Assembly: GCF_001956215.1 (NCBI RefSeq)
Contig: NZ_MRTQ01000013.1
Span: forward strand, 62,001 to 126,000
Length of the DNA: 64,000 nucleotides
Direction: 5' to 3'
Source of the DNA: Paenibacillus sp. FSL R5-0490
Lineage (GTDB): Bacteria; Bacillota; Bacilli; Bacillales; Cytobacillaceae
This document shows positions 41,765 through 50,804 of this stretch, piece by piece (position 1 is the stretch's first letter; each line of letters opens with the position of its first letter). The notes beneath the pieces were generated by a model, which saw nothing but the letters and a program-made list of their open reading frames with translations, did not search any database and had not been told where the DNA came from. Made by a program: the position numbers and the translations under genes.

Positions 41765-43672
41765 ATGAGCAAGACCTTTCCGCAGCTGCTGATTGAAAGG
41801 GCTTACAGGAATGGGACGCAAGTGGCTTTAAGAGAAAAAGAATTTGGAATATGGAATGAAATTACGTATGAAACGTTCTTAGACAAAGTAAAGAATTTCA
41901 GCCTGGGTTTGGCATCACTGGGTCTGAAAAGAGAAGATAAGCTTGCTATTATTGGCGATAACAGGCCCGAATGGGTAATCAGTGAGCTTGCTGCACAAAG
42001 CTTAGGCGGCATTTCAGTAGGCATTTATCAGGAATCCCTGTCTGCTGAACTAAGTTACATTATCGATAATTGTGACGCAACCATAATCGTTGCTGAGGAC
42101 CAGGAGCAAGTGGATAAACTGCTGGAAATTAAAGAATCCATTCCAAAAGTCAGAACGATTATTTATTATGATTCACGCGGCATGAGAGGTTACCGGGAGG
42201 ATTTTCTGCTGGAATTTAACGAGGTTCTGGAAATGGGACGAAGTTTTCACTCAGGGCAGCCTGCCTTATTTTCAGAGGAAGTTGATAAGGGGTCTGCAGA
42301 TGACGTGGCGATTTTGTCTTATACTTCTGGAACGACAGGCAATCCAAAAGGAACGATGCTTACTTACCGAAATCTGATCGAAATGGCTAAAAATCTGTCA
42401 GACATTGATCCGCTGACAGATAAGGATGAATATGTTTCATTCCTTCCTCTTGCCTGGATCGGGGAACAGATGATGACTCTTGCCATGGGCTTATACAATG
42501 GGATGACGATTAATTTCCCGGAAGAGCCGGCAACCGTTTTGGAGGACCTCCGCGAAATTGGACCACAGGTTATGTTTTCGCCGCCCAGAATCTATGAAGA
42601 TATGGTATCGCGATTTCAGGTTAGAATTCAGGACAGCGGCTGGCTGAAAAGAAAGATTTATAACTGGTGCAAGCCGATCGGCGAGAAGGTAGCAAAGGCC
42701 CATTTTGAAAATAAACCAGTCAGTACGGGTACGAAGGCTCTTTATAAAATGGCCGATTACCTGATGTTCAGTGCCATCCGCGATCACTTTGGACTCTTGA
42801 AGATTAAGCGTGCCTATACAGGCGGTGCACCTTTGGGACCTGATGTATTTGAATTTTTTCATAGCATAGGAGTTAATGTGAAAAGCATTTACGGGCAGAC
42901 AGAGGTAGCCGGCATATCCATTGTGCACAGGGACGGCGATATTAAGCTTGATAGTGTTGGAATTCCAATACCGGGTACAGAAGTGAAGATTTCTGAAGAA
43001 GGGGAAATCCTGATTAAAAGCTCAAGTGTCTGCAAGGGGTATTACAAAAATGAGAAAAGCACAACGGAAACCATTCAGGATGGATGGCTGCATACCGGGG
43101 ATGCAGGGAGGCTGGATGAAGGAGGGCATTTGTATATCATTGACCGGATTAAGGATGTCATTCGCCTTGATACGGGTGAAATGTTCTCTCCGCAGTTTAT
43201 CGAAAACAAGCTGAAATTCAGTTCGTTCATACAGGAAGCGGTAGCAATTGGGAAGGATCGCCCGTATGTGGTTGCCATGATCAATATTGATATGAAAAAT
43301 GTAGGGCGCTGGGCGGAGAAAAACCAAATCAGCTATACCACTTATACCGATTTATCTTCCAAGCCGCAAGTGCTGGAGCTGATCGAAAAACAGGTGCAGG
43401 AAATCAATCAGACGCTGCCTGAAAAAGCACGCGTGAAGAAATTCGTCCTTCTTTATAAAGAGCTTGATGCAGATGATGAAGAGCTTACAAGAACCAAGAA
43501 AGTCCGCAGGCAGTTTGTTGCTAAAAAATATCAGGCCTTAATCGATGGTCTTTATACAGAGGACAAAAAAATTCGTGTCAATGGAACGATCAAGTATCGT
43601 GATGGCATGGAACAAACCATCCAGACAACGCTTCAGGTGATCTTTATGGATGAAGGAGAGGGGGCAGCTTAA
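41765..43672 (+). CDS. Long-chain acyl-CoA synthetase-like AMP-binding protein
   Basis: The protein is 635 aa from ATG 41765 behind TAGGAGGGGGGAG; the open frame begins at 41729. Motifs are LSYTSGTTGNPKGTMLTY, SIYGQTEVAGIS, WLHTGDAGRLDEGGHLYIID and RIKDVIRLDTGEMFSP. The size and this A8 region are of the FadD15/ACSL-like type. It stops one base into livH (TAATG overlap), so it is an integral operon member. It probably converts the imported acid to a CoA ester, trapping it in the cell. Fatty or aromatic acids are both possible. Confidence 0.88.
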   Translation: MSKTFPQLLIERAYRNGTQVALREKEFGIWNEITYETFLDKVKNFSLGLASLGLKREDKLAIIGDNRPEWVISELAAQSLGGISVGIYQESLSAELSYIIDNCDATIIVAEDQEQVDKLLEIKESIPKVRTIIYYDSRGMRGYREDFLLEFNEVLEMGRSFHSGQPALFSEEVDKGSADDVAILSYTSGTTGNPKGTMLTYRNLIEMAKNLSDIDPLTDKDEYVSFLPLAWIGEQMMTLAMGLYNGMTINFPEEPATVLEDLREIGPQVMFSPPRIYEDMVSRFQVRIQDSGWLKRKIYNWCKPIGEKVAKAHFENKPVSTGTKALYKMADYLMFSAIRDHFGLLKIKRAYTGGAPLGPDVFEFFHSIGVNVKSIYGQTEVAGISIVHRDGDIKLDSVGIPIPGTEVKISEEGEILIKSSSVCKGYYKNEKSTTETIQDGWLHTGDAGRLDEGGHLYIIDRIKDVIRLDTGEMFSPQFIENKLKFSSFIQEAVAIGKDRPYVVAMINIDMKNVGRWAEKNQISYTTYTDLSSKPQVLELIEKQVQEINQTLPEKARVKKFVLLYKELDADDEELTRTKKVRRQFVAKKYQALIDGLYTEDKKIRVNGTIKYRDGMEQTIQTTLQVIFMDEGEGAA

Positions 43673-44556
43673 TGACATTTTTCTTGCAAATGCTCGTAAC
43701 AGGCATCGTGGTAGGCAGCGTTTATGCTCTTGTTGCATTGGGCTTTGTGCTTATCTATAAATCCAGTGATGCCATCAACTTTGCACAGGGCGAGTTCCTT
43801 TTAATTGGAACGTATGTCTGTTTAACGCTTATTACAGCCTACAACATTCCGTTTGTGGCAGCCCTGTTAATCGCTCTCATGTTCAGTGCTGTTTTAGGAT
43901 TTGTTATTGAACGGATCGTTCTGAGGCCGTTTATTGGAGAGCCCGTCATATCCATGATTATGGCGACCATCGGATTATCGAGCGTTCTTGCCGGGATTGT
44001 CCATATTATTTGGGGCCATGAAACACGTGTATTTCCCAAGATTTTCTCTGAACAGCCTGTTAACCTTGGTGAGATCGTCATTGCGCCGGTCTATCTATGG
44101 TCACTTGTAATCGTTGTGGTGATGCTTGTCATTTTTACCCTCTTTTTCAAATATTCCAAGCTTGGAATTGCGATGAGAGCAACCGCAGATGATCAGCAGG
44201 CGGCAATGTCAATGGGAATCAGCGTAAAAATGATTTTCGCTGTGGCCTGGGCGATTGCAGCCATTGTTTCGGCAGTTGGGGGAATCCTTCTCGGAAACAT
44301 CAACGGTGTGAATGCATCCCTTTCAGCGATCGGCTTAAAGGTGCTTCCGGTTGCCATTCTTGGAGGACTCGACAGTATTCCCGGTGCGATCATCGGCGGG
44401 CTGATCATCGGCATTCTTGAGAGCCTGACCGGCGGATATCTGGATCCATTGGTTGGCGGGGGTCTGAAAGAGGTTATGCCGTTTGTCATCCTCGTATTTA
44501 TCCTGATGTTCAAGCCGTATGGTTTGTTCGGAAAAAAAGAAATCGAGAGGGTGTAA
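43672..44556 (+). CDS. livH: Branched-chain-type ABC transporter permease LivH
   Basis: The protein is 294 aa and starts in a TAATG overlap with the ligase, behind GAAGGAGAGGGGG. It has about eight membrane helices. LivH hallmarks are YALVALGFVLIYKSSDAINFAQGEF (read as FVLIYKSSDAINFAQG) near residue 28, RATADDQQAAMSMGI near 160 and GGLDSIPGAIIGGLIIG near 225. It forms the membrane channel with LivM. LivM starts four bases later. Confidence 0.92.
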   Translation: MTFFLQMLVTGIVVGSVYALVALGFVLIYKSSDAINFAQGEFLLIGTYVCLTLITAYNIPFVAALLIALMFSAVLGFVIERIVLRPFIGEPVISMIMATIGLSSVLAGIVHIIWGHETRVFPKIFSEQPVNLGEIVIAPVYLWSLVIVVVMLVIFTLFFKYSKLGIAMRATADDQQAAMSMGISVKMIFAVAWAIAAIVSAVGGILLGNINGVNASLSAIGLKVLPVAILGGLDSIPGAIIGGLIIGILESLTGGYLDPLVGGGLKEVMPFVILVFILMFKPYGLFGKKEIERV

Positions 44557-44559
44557 CCG

Positions 44560-45621
44560 ATGAGAAATCCTTTTGTAATGGATTGTGGAGAATTCCATGT
44601 GAATTATAAACAAGATATGGCGATCTGGAAGATCACCAGGGTAAGGATGCGCATGTTCATTCTTCTGGCAGCATTTGCAGTCTTCCCGATGTTTGCATCC
44701 GATTATATCATTGGACTGGCTACACTTTGCGGAATTGCCGCTATTGGTGCGATCGGTCTGAACATCCTGACGGGCTTTACAGGCCAGATTTCAATCGGGG
44801 TAGGGGCCTTTTTGGGGGTAGGCGGGTATACATCGGCTATTCTGACAGCAAAGCTGGGATTAAGCTTCTGGATTGCCATGCCGACAGCCGGTATTGTGAC
44901 GGCGATAGTCGGCGGACTATTCGGACTGCCATCCTTAAGGCTAAAAGGATTATATTTGGCGATAGCCACTCTTGCAGCACAGGTAATCATTTTATTTGTT
45001 ATTTCCCGCTGGGATGCGCTGACTGGCGGAACAGCCGGAATGGTCTTATCCAGGCCTGAACTTGGCAGTTTTGTCTTTTACAGTGAACGGAGTTATTACT
45101 ACCTTATGTTTGTGGTGCTGATTATTACAGCAATCTTCACCCTGAACCTCTTCCGTTCGAGGGTCGGCAGGGCATTCATAGCAGTCCGTGACCGTGATGT
45201 GGCAGCAGAGGTTATGGGGATCGATTTGTTTAAATATAAAGTATTGGCATTTATAGTAAGTTCCTTCTTTGTTGGCATTGCCGGTGCTTTACTGGGCCAT
45301 TATACAATGGTTGTCAGTCCTGAGCTTTACAGCATTACAGTGTCCATCGAATACTTAGCAATCATACTGGTCGGTGGTCTTGGAAGCGTATTCGGGTCGA
45401 TTTACGGAGCTGTATTTATTACATTGCTTCCAGTTGTACTAAGATCAGGGGTTGAAATGATGAGCGGGGTATTCCCTGACTTATCAGCTGTCTTAATCGG
45501 GATGAAAGAGGTAGTATTCGGCCTTGTGATTATCTTATTCCTGATCTATGAACCGCAGGGCCTCGCGAAAATATGGAAAAACATCAAAGACTATTTTAAG
45601 CTCTGGCCATTTTCCTATTAA
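44560..45621 (+). CDS. livM: Branched-chain-type ABC transporter permease LivM
   Basis: The protein is 353 aa and begins right after livH with GAGAGGGTGTAACCG as RBS. It has about nine helices. The family core is GLNILTGFTGQISIGVGAF (about residues 61-79), GRAFIAVRDRDVAAEVMGI (about 203-221) and GGLGSVFGSIYGAVFIT. An N-terminal extension of about 30 residues precedes the first helix. It pairs with LivH. The binding protein gene follows after 82 bases. Confidence 0.92.
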   Translation: MRNPFVMDCGEFHVNYKQDMAIWKITRVRMRMFILLAAFAVFPMFASDYIIGLATLCGIAAIGAIGLNILTGFTGQISIGVGAFLGVGGYTSAILTAKLGLSFWIAMPTAGIVTAIVGGLFGLPSLRLKGLYLAIATLAAQVIILFVISRWDALTGGTAGMVLSRPELGSFVFYSERSYYYLMFVVLIITAIFTLNLFRSRVGRAFIAVRDRDVAAEVMGIDLFKYKVLAFIVSSFFVGIAGALLGHYTMVVSPELYSITVSIEYLAIILVGGLGSVFGSIYGAVFITLLPVVLRSGVEMMSGVFPDLSAVLIGMKEVVFGLVIILFLIYEPQGLAKIWKNIKDYFKLWPFSY

Positions 45622-45703
45622 TTCCCGGGTAATAATATCTGAAAATTTTGAAAGTAAATCTTTCAAATTTTTATAAAAAAGAGGAAAAATGAGGGGGAAC
45701 ATT

Positions 45704-46885
45704 ATGAAGAAGGTTTGGAAGGGTTTATTGGCAGCAACATTAATGACTGGAATGCTGGCAGGCTGTTCTGGAGGCAGCGAGGAAGCTTCAGGTGACAAGA
45801 AAGGCGGCACTGTTAAAGTTGGCGGTATCTTTGACCTTACGGGAGGTACCGGTGATGTTGGAACACCATATGCAGAGGGTGAAAAAGCATTTTTTGAATC
45901 CATTGCTGGCGAGGAGATTAACGGCTATAAGCTCGAATTAATTGGTGATGACTATGCTTATAAAATCCCGGAAGCCCAAAAGCTTTATCAGAAATTAAAA
46001 TCAAAAGATAAAGTATCAGCCATTTTGGGATGGGGAACAGGGGACACTGAAGCCCTTCGCCAGCAGGTGGCAGCCGACAAGCTTCCATTCATCTCGGCTT
46101 CATACTCAGAGAACCTGAAAAATATTGACGAAAGCCCATATAACTTCCTGGCTGCGGCTTCTTACTCCGACCAGGCAAGATCCGTACTGAAATGGATAAA
46201 AGACAATCACACCGGCGGCACACCGACTGTAGCATTAATTTACAATGATACGGCCTTTGGCAAATCGCCAATTGAAGATGCCAAAAAATTTGCCAAGGAA
46301 AATGGCATTGAAATTGTAGATGAACAAATTGTTGACCTGAAAACACTTGATGCAACATCCCAATTGCTGAACATGGAAAAGAAAGACCCTGATTATGCGA
46401 TTATCAACCAAACTTGGGGTGCAACAGCAACTATATTAAAAGATGCTAAAAAGCTTGGTTTGGATACACAATTCATTGGATTAAACTGGGCTACCGGAGA
46501 AGGCTTGCTTCCTATTGCAGGTGATGCGGCTGAAGGATTTATCGGAGTCGTCACTCATGCCTTCCCATATGAAGATCTGCCTGGAATGGAAGAAATCAAG
46601 AAGTTCGTAGAAAGCAAGGGTGAAAAGCTGGAAGACAAGAACCAGAAGTTTATCCAGGGATGGGTGTCCGCCAAAATCATGGTTGAAGGCATGAAGCTTG
46701 CTGAAGACCCGACTTCAGGCGAAGGCATCCGTGCCGGCCTGGAGAAGATTTCAAATCTTGATCTCGGCGGTTTAGCCGCTCCGGTTACTTTTTCACCTGA
46801 CAATCATGCTGGTACAAACCAAGTTCGATTGGCAGAAGTGAAGAACGGCCAGTTTGAAGTGTTCACTGATTATATCGGCTACTAA
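45704..46885 (+). CDS. ABC transporter substrate-binding lipoprotein, Liv/Peripla_BP_6 family
   Basis: The protein is 393 aa from ATG 45704 behind GAGGGGGAACATT; the frame opens at 45689. The lipoprotein signal MKKVWKGLLAATLMTGMLAGC has lipobox LAGC with the lipidated Cys at residue 21. The mature protein is a two-lobe type I periplasmic binding fold (GGIFDLTGGTGDVGTPYAEG, KDKVSAILGWGTGDT, ALIYNDTAFGKSP). It delivers substrate to LivHM. Liv-type receptors bind amino acids, aromatic acids or amides; the flanking ligases point to a carboxylic acid. Confidence 0.9.
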   Translation: MKKVWKGLLAATLMTGMLAGCSGGSEEASGDKKGGTVKVGGIFDLTGGTGDVGTPYAEGEKAFFESIAGEEINGYKLELIGDDYAYKIPEAQKLYQKLKSKDKVSAILGWGTGDTEALRQQVAADKLPFISASYSENLKNIDESPYNFLAAASYSDQARSVLKWIKDNHTGGTPTVALIYNDTAFGKSPIEDAKKFAKENGIEIVDEQIVDLKTLDATSQLLNMEKKDPDYAIINQTWGATATILKDAKKLGLDTQFIGLNWATGEGLLPIAGDAAEGFIGVVTHAFPYEDLPGMEEIKKFVESKGEKLEDKNQKFIQGWVSAKIMVEGMKLAEDPTSGEGIRAGLEKISNLDLGGLAAPVTFSPDNHAGTNQVRLAEVKNGQFEVFTDYIGY

Positions 46886-46952
46886 CAAGATGGGGGGCGA
46901 GGTTTTATACCCGCCTCCTGTTCACTTTTAAAGGCTTGGCACTTATGTATTA

Positions 46953-47050
46953 GCAAATAAACTCGAAACTTGGCAAATAAACATGAAAATTGCAAACAAA
47001 CGATTGAATCCGCAGACAAATTTTTGTTTGTAGAAATAAACAGAGAAGAC
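46953..47050. repeat. About five degenerate 20-bp tandem repeats between binding-protein gene and livF
   Basis: Units start near 46953, 46973, 46992, 47012 and 47033. Each resembles GCAAATAAACTCGAAACTTG (variants GCAAATAAACATG, GCAAACAAACGATTG, GCAGACAAATTTTTG, GAAATAAACAGAG). All frames contain stops. Just before it, at about 46893-46916, a GC-rich imperfect hairpin (GGCGAGG with CCCGCC) could slow transcription before livF. The whole gap 46886-47112 has no gene. Confidence 0.6.
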
Positions 47051-47112
47051 CACGAATGATTCAGAACATGACCTAGGAACAAAAAAATAGAGATAGCCGG
47101 GAGGACAGATGC

Positions 47113-47901
47113 ATGCTGACAATAAATAATGTCGAAGTGATGTACGACAAGGTCATCCTTGTATTAAAAGGGATGTCAATGGTGGTGCCAAAAGGGAAAA
47201 TTGTCGCTTTGCTCGGCAGCAATGGCGCCGGGAAAACGACGACTCTTAAGGCTATATCCGGCCTGCTGAAAAGCGAAAACGGTGAAGTGACGGATGGATT
47301 TATCGAGCTTTATGGCGAGCGCATTGATGTAAGCGATGCTGAAACCATCGTAAAGAAAGGCATTTTTCAGTGCATGGAAGGAAGGCGCGTGTTCAAGCAT
47401 CTTTCTGTGGAAGATAACCTGATCGCAGGTGCACATACCAGGAAAGACCGGAAGAATATTAAAGGCGATATCCAAAAAGTCTATCATTACTTTCCAAAGC
47501 TTGAAATGCTGAAGCACAGGCAGGCCGGATATCTGTCAGGCGGAGAGCAGCAGATGCTTGCCATTGGAAGAGGAATCATGGCAAAGCCAAAGGTGCTGCT
47601 TCTCGATGAACCTTCATTAGGACTTGCCCCTCTATTAGTAAAAGAGATCTTCGGGATTATTAAAAAAATCAATGAAGAAGAGGGAACCACTATACTGGTA
47701 GTGGAGCAAAATGCCAATGTTGCCTTATCGATTGCCGATTATGGATACATCATGGAAAACGGCCGAATTGTGATGGATGGTACGGTGGACCGGCTTCTTT
47801 CCAATCAGGATGTGCGTGAATTTTATCTTGGAATGGGAGATAAGGGCCGGAAAAGCTATAAAGATATTAAATCTTATAAAAGAAGAAAGAGGTGGCTGTA
47901 A
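47113..47901 (+). CDS. livF: Branched-chain-type ABC transporter ATP-binding protein LivF
   Basis: The protein is 262 aa with GGGAGGACAGATGC upstream. Walker A is GSNGAGKTTTL, the signature LSGGEQQMLAIGR is canonical, and Walker B is VLLLDEPSLGLAP. The FQCMEGRRVFKHLSVEDNL segment is typical of LivF. A basic C-terminal tail (GRKSYKDIKSYKRRKRWL) is longer than usual. It completes the importer begun by livG. It overlaps the next ligase gene by one base (TAATG). Confidence 0.9.
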   Translation: MLTINNVEVMYDKVILVLKGMSMVVPKGKIVALLGSNGAGKTTTLKAISGLLKSENGEVTDGFIELYGERIDVSDAETIVKKGIFQCMEGRRVFKHLSVEDNLIAGAHTRKDRKNIKGDIQKVYHYFPKLEMLKHRQAGYLSGGEQQMLAIGRGIMAKPKVLLLDEPSLGLAPLLVKEIFGIIKKINEEEGTTILVVEQNANVALSIADYGYIMENGRIVMDGTVDRLLSNQDVREFYLGMGDKGRKSYKDIKSYKRRKRWL

Positions 47902-49073
47902 TGGAAGAACTGAAGGAAGTAATTCACCATGCATATAATAATGCCAGCGGATTTAAAAGGCGCCTTGAGGATGCCTGTATTTCCCCAGATGACATACAAA
48001 CTTTAAAAGACCTTGAGAAAATACCTGTGCTTAAAAAAGATAGATTGCCGGAATTGCAATCTGCAGATCAGCCTTTTGGAGGCTTTGCAGCTGTAAAGCC
48101 TAATGAGATGGAACGAATTTTTATGTCGCCAGGTCCGATTTACGATCCGCAAACGACAGGGAAAGATTTCTGGCGATTCTCAGAAGCTCTCAAGAAGGCA
48201 GGCTTTGGGGAAGGGGATATCGTACAAAATACATTTTCCTATCATCTCTCACCGGCAGGCTTTATGTTTGACTCCGCACTTCGTGAATTAGGAGCAACTG
48301 TCATCCCTGCCGGAACCGGGAATCGGGAGCTTCAGATCCAGATTATGAAGGATGTCAGGGTAACCGGCTACGTGGGAACCCCGAGCTTCTTTAGCCTTTT
48401 GCTTGATGCCCTTGAAGAAAAGGGATGGGAGGCGGGAAAAGATGTTGTCGTAAATAAAGCTTTCTTTACTGCAGAAATGCTGACGGAACAAATGCGGAAA
48501 AGGTGTGAAGACAATGGGATTTCCGTATATGAAGGATATGGGACTGCAGATTGCGGGTGTCTTGCTTATGAGGACAAATCGGGGCCTGGTTTAAGAATTA
48601 CAGATTCTGCTGTTGTTCAAATCTGTGACCCGCAGACTGGATCGGAAGTTACAGATGGAGAAGGAGAAGTGGTGGTCACTTTATTTGATAAAAGCTACCC
48701 GCTTATCCGCTTTGGCACAGGCGACCTTTCACGCTGGGTTAAAGGGTATGAGGGAAAAAGGATTGCAGGAGTGCTGGGGCGTGTCAGTGATGGGATAAAG
48801 GTAAAAGGAATGTTTGTAAGAGAAAAACAGCTGGCGCAGGTATTAAATGAAGCAGGGTATCCGGTATTCCAGGCTGTGGTAACAAATGAGCAGGGGCATG
48901 ACCAGATTAAGATTTTCATAGAATCGGAAGAAGGATTAAACCCTGAGCTTTCTTCAAAAATCCAGAATGTGATAAGGGTTAAGCCGACACTTGAATTAAT
49001 AGCGTCAGGCTCTATTAAAAAGGATGAAAAGAAGCTGGTGGATAAGCGGAACTACGAATTAAAGAGGGTGTAG
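47901..49073 (+). CDS. Phenylacetate-CoA ligase-like AMP-dependent synthetase
   Basis: The protein is 390 aa from ATG 47901, overlapping the livF stop, behind GAGGTGGCTGTA. The PaaK-like arrangement includes PVLKKDRLPELQ, the substrate-side segment FMSPGPIYDPQTTGKDF, VGTPSFFSLLL, and VYEGYGTADCGCLAYED where the usual YG-T-E motif appears as YGTAD. It is shorter than typical PaaK (about 430 aa), and the phosphate loop is not the usual TSGTTG but SPGP, so activity may be altered. It probably acts on an aromatic or related acid brought in by the Liv transporter. Last gene of the operon. Confidence 0.8.
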   Translation: MEELKEVIHHAYNNASGFKRRLEDACISPDDIQTLKDLEKIPVLKKDRLPELQSADQPFGGFAAVKPNEMERIFMSPGPIYDPQTTGKDFWRFSEALKKAGFGEGDIVQNTFSYHLSPAGFMFDSALRELGATVIPAGTGNRELQIQIMKDVRVTGYVGTPSFFSLLLDALEEKGWEAGKDVVVNKAFFTAEMLTEQMRKRCEDNGISVYEGYGTADCGCLAYEDKSGPGLRITDSAVVQICDPQTGSEVTDGEGEVVVTLFDKSYPLIRFGTGDLSRWVKGYEGKRIAGVLGRVSDGIKVKGMFVREKQLAQVLNEAGYPVFQAVVTNEQGHDQIKIFIESEEGLNPELSSKIQNVIRVKPTLELIASGSIKKDEKKLVDKRNYELKRV

Positions 49074-49075
49074 TC

Positions 49076-49106
49076 AAAGGGGCTGATGGAATCGGCCTTC
49101 TTTTTT
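49076..49106 (+). terminator. Terminator of the Liv-ligase operon
   Basis: GGCTGAT pairs with ATCGGCC across GGA, extended by AAGG/CTT, and is followed by T. Confidence 0.8.
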
Positions 49107-49222
49107 ATGAGGATGTGAAATAGTTAACTTTGATTAATGCGGAAAAAGGAGTTATTCAGCGCAAGCCAAAAATCCCTGGACAATCATCCGCAATCTGTTC
49201 ACAAATGGCGCCGTTAATGAAA

Positions 49223-49825
49223 TTAACGGCCGCCATCAGGATTCTCACACTCCACCACTAGAAACAATCCTTTATAATAGGGAGTCACGTTCGTTATCTT
49301 CATGCCTGAATCCTGTATAGCCTGAAGTGTGTCACGGTTCAGATGGCAGCCGTCGCATATCCGTTTCCAAAGAGGATTGAGGGCTTCCTGGGCAAATGCG
49401 AGAGCGTGCTGCTCCATTTTCACATGTTCAAAGAATAGTATTTTTGCCTGTGGCTTGCAGACTCGTTTGATCTCTGTGAGTGCTTGTTCAGGATTTGGGA
49501 TAGTGCAGAACACCAGGGTGGCAACTGCCGAATCAAAGGTATTGTCCGCAAATTCAAGTTCTTCAGCAGACTGCTGGTGAATGTGAATAGGAACTGAAGC
49601 CGCATTTTTCCGGGAAAGTGATTTTTCAATCATCGCCTGATTCGGTTCAATGGCATCGACCCGGTCAGCCTTTTTATATAAGGGGAAGTTAATGCCTGTA
49701 CCGGCTCCGATCTCGAGCACGCGGCCGGAAGCCATGGAAAGAATCTTACTTCTGATTCGCCGGAATTTTCTTTTTTCGAGAGGCTGCATGGCCAGATCAT
49801 ATAGGGAAGGGAATAAGCTGCTCAA
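49223..49825 (-). CDS. Class I SAM-dependent methyltransferase
   Basis: The protein is 200 aa from a TTG at 49825 with a weak GAGTGA RBS. Motif I is VLEIGAGTGINFPLY (about residues 36-50). Acidic motif II follows in VDAIEPNQAMIE, and motif III is NTFDSAVATLVFCTIPNP with EIKRVCKPQAKILFFEH as motif IV. It resembles UbiE/Methyltransf_11 proteins and small phosphatidylethanolamine methyltransferase-like enzymes. A cysteine-containing segment KRICDGCHLNRDT is common in this group. The substrate is unknown. It is probably monocistronic; the DUF169 gene upstream has its own terminator. Confidence 0.83.
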   Translation of the reverse strand: MSSLFPSLYDLAMQPLEKRKFRRIRSKILSMASGRVLEIGAGTGINFPLYKKADRVDAIEPNQAMIEKSLSRKNAASVPIHIHQQSAEELEFADNTFDSAVATLVFCTIPNPEQALTEIKRVCKPQAKILFFEHVKMEQHALAFAQEALNPLWKRICDGCHLNRDTLQAIQDSGMKITNVTPYYKGLFLVVECENPDGGR

Positions 49826-49875
49826 TTATTTCACTCATTTCTTAATAGCTGTTTATTCTATTTTACCCTTTTCCC

Positions 49876-49916
49876 AAAACGAAACAAGCCGGCACCTCGA
49901 TTGGAGGAGCCAGCTT
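49876..49916 (-). terminator. Terminator of the DUF169 gene
   Basis: On the minus strand AAGCTGGC-CCTC pairs with GAGG-GCCGGCTT, followed by a T-rich stretch (GTTTCGTTTT). Confidence 0.75.
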
Positions 49917-49920
49917 TCAA

Positions 49921-50718
49921 TCAGGGCATGCTGTCGAACATTTCGTTCAGCTTCTCATATGTGTCCGGATATTTTGCCTCATATTGAAGATAGGCTGGGA
50001 TAGGGTAGCGCACACCGCCTTTGTGGGTTTGCTTTAATCCATCTGCAAATTCATCTGCCATGGAAAAAGGAATGGTGAAGGCCATTTCGTGATCATGCGT
50101 CTGACCGAAGACCCGGTCCCCATAGCATGGGAGGATTACCTGCGGCTTACCGGTTTGTATGGTCTTAATTACAATATCGGCGCAATCTGCCCGGGCAGTA
50201 AAAGTGGAAGTAATTTCGCCGCCCGTATGATAGAGTGCGCCAGCCACCATTCTCATGACTTGTGCTGAATTCCCATAAACAGTGATAACATCCGGTTCGA
50301 ATGCTGCTCTCCCCAGAGGAGCCATCAGCACTGTCCCGGCTTCCTCTTTTGTAAACTTGGCTACGGCCGCTTCGGTTAAGGCGCCAAGATCACAGGTTTT
50401 TGTGTACATTCCATCTGTTAAATTTCCTTCTGAGTAATAGTCCAATTCCTCCTCAAACCCGAAAGCAATTTTGGCAATTGGACATGACAAATCTTCTTTG
50501 CCCATGGCAATCGCCCAGCCATATCTTCTTGACATCGTTACCCCTTGGCAGATGCTGAAAGTTTTGTTAAAGTCTCTTGCCGGACGCTTGACCCTGTCAG
50601 GCATAGAATCTTCCTTTTTCATAACTCTAATGGCAAGCGGAAAGGTGTCAGGACGCACATATGTATGAATAGCCGTTTCCAGATCAGATAGCTTTTGAGC
50701 GTGAATGGCTCCCTGCAT
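49921..50718 (-). CDS. DUF169 family protein
   Basis: The protein is 265 aa behind AAGGAGGG. Features such as RPDTFPLAIRVMKKED, CQGVTMSRRYGWAIAMGKED (the conserved Cys-containing centre), SCPIAKIAFGF and the late CYGDRVFGQTHDHEMAFTIP match DUF169 (COG2043) as I know it. Members contain several conserved cysteines and are found in anaerobes, archaea and some bacilli; function is not established. It is cytosolic. It is divergent from the SRPBCC-ArsR operon; the 165-bp gap holds the ArsR-type operators, closer to the other side. Confidence 0.8.
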   Translation of the reverse strand: MQGAIHAQKLSDLETAIHTYVRPDTFPLAIRVMKKEDSMPDRVKRPARDFNKTFSICQGVTMSRRYGWAIAMGKEDLSCPIAKIAFGFEEELDYYSEGNLTDGMYTKTCDLGALTEAAVAKFTKEEAGTVLMAPLGRAAFEPDVITVYGNSAQVMRMVAGALYHTGGEITSTFTARADCADIVIKTIQTGKPQVILPCYGDRVFGQTHDHEMAFTIPFSMADEFADGLKQTHKGGVRYPIPAYLQYEAKYPDTYEKLNEMFDSMP

Positions 50719-50804
50719 TAAAATCCCTCCTTAAGATACAATAAGTATTCTGTAGATTATATGGATTAACCTGCATAGTTAGGCTTTATTTTTGCATATA
50801 TCAG

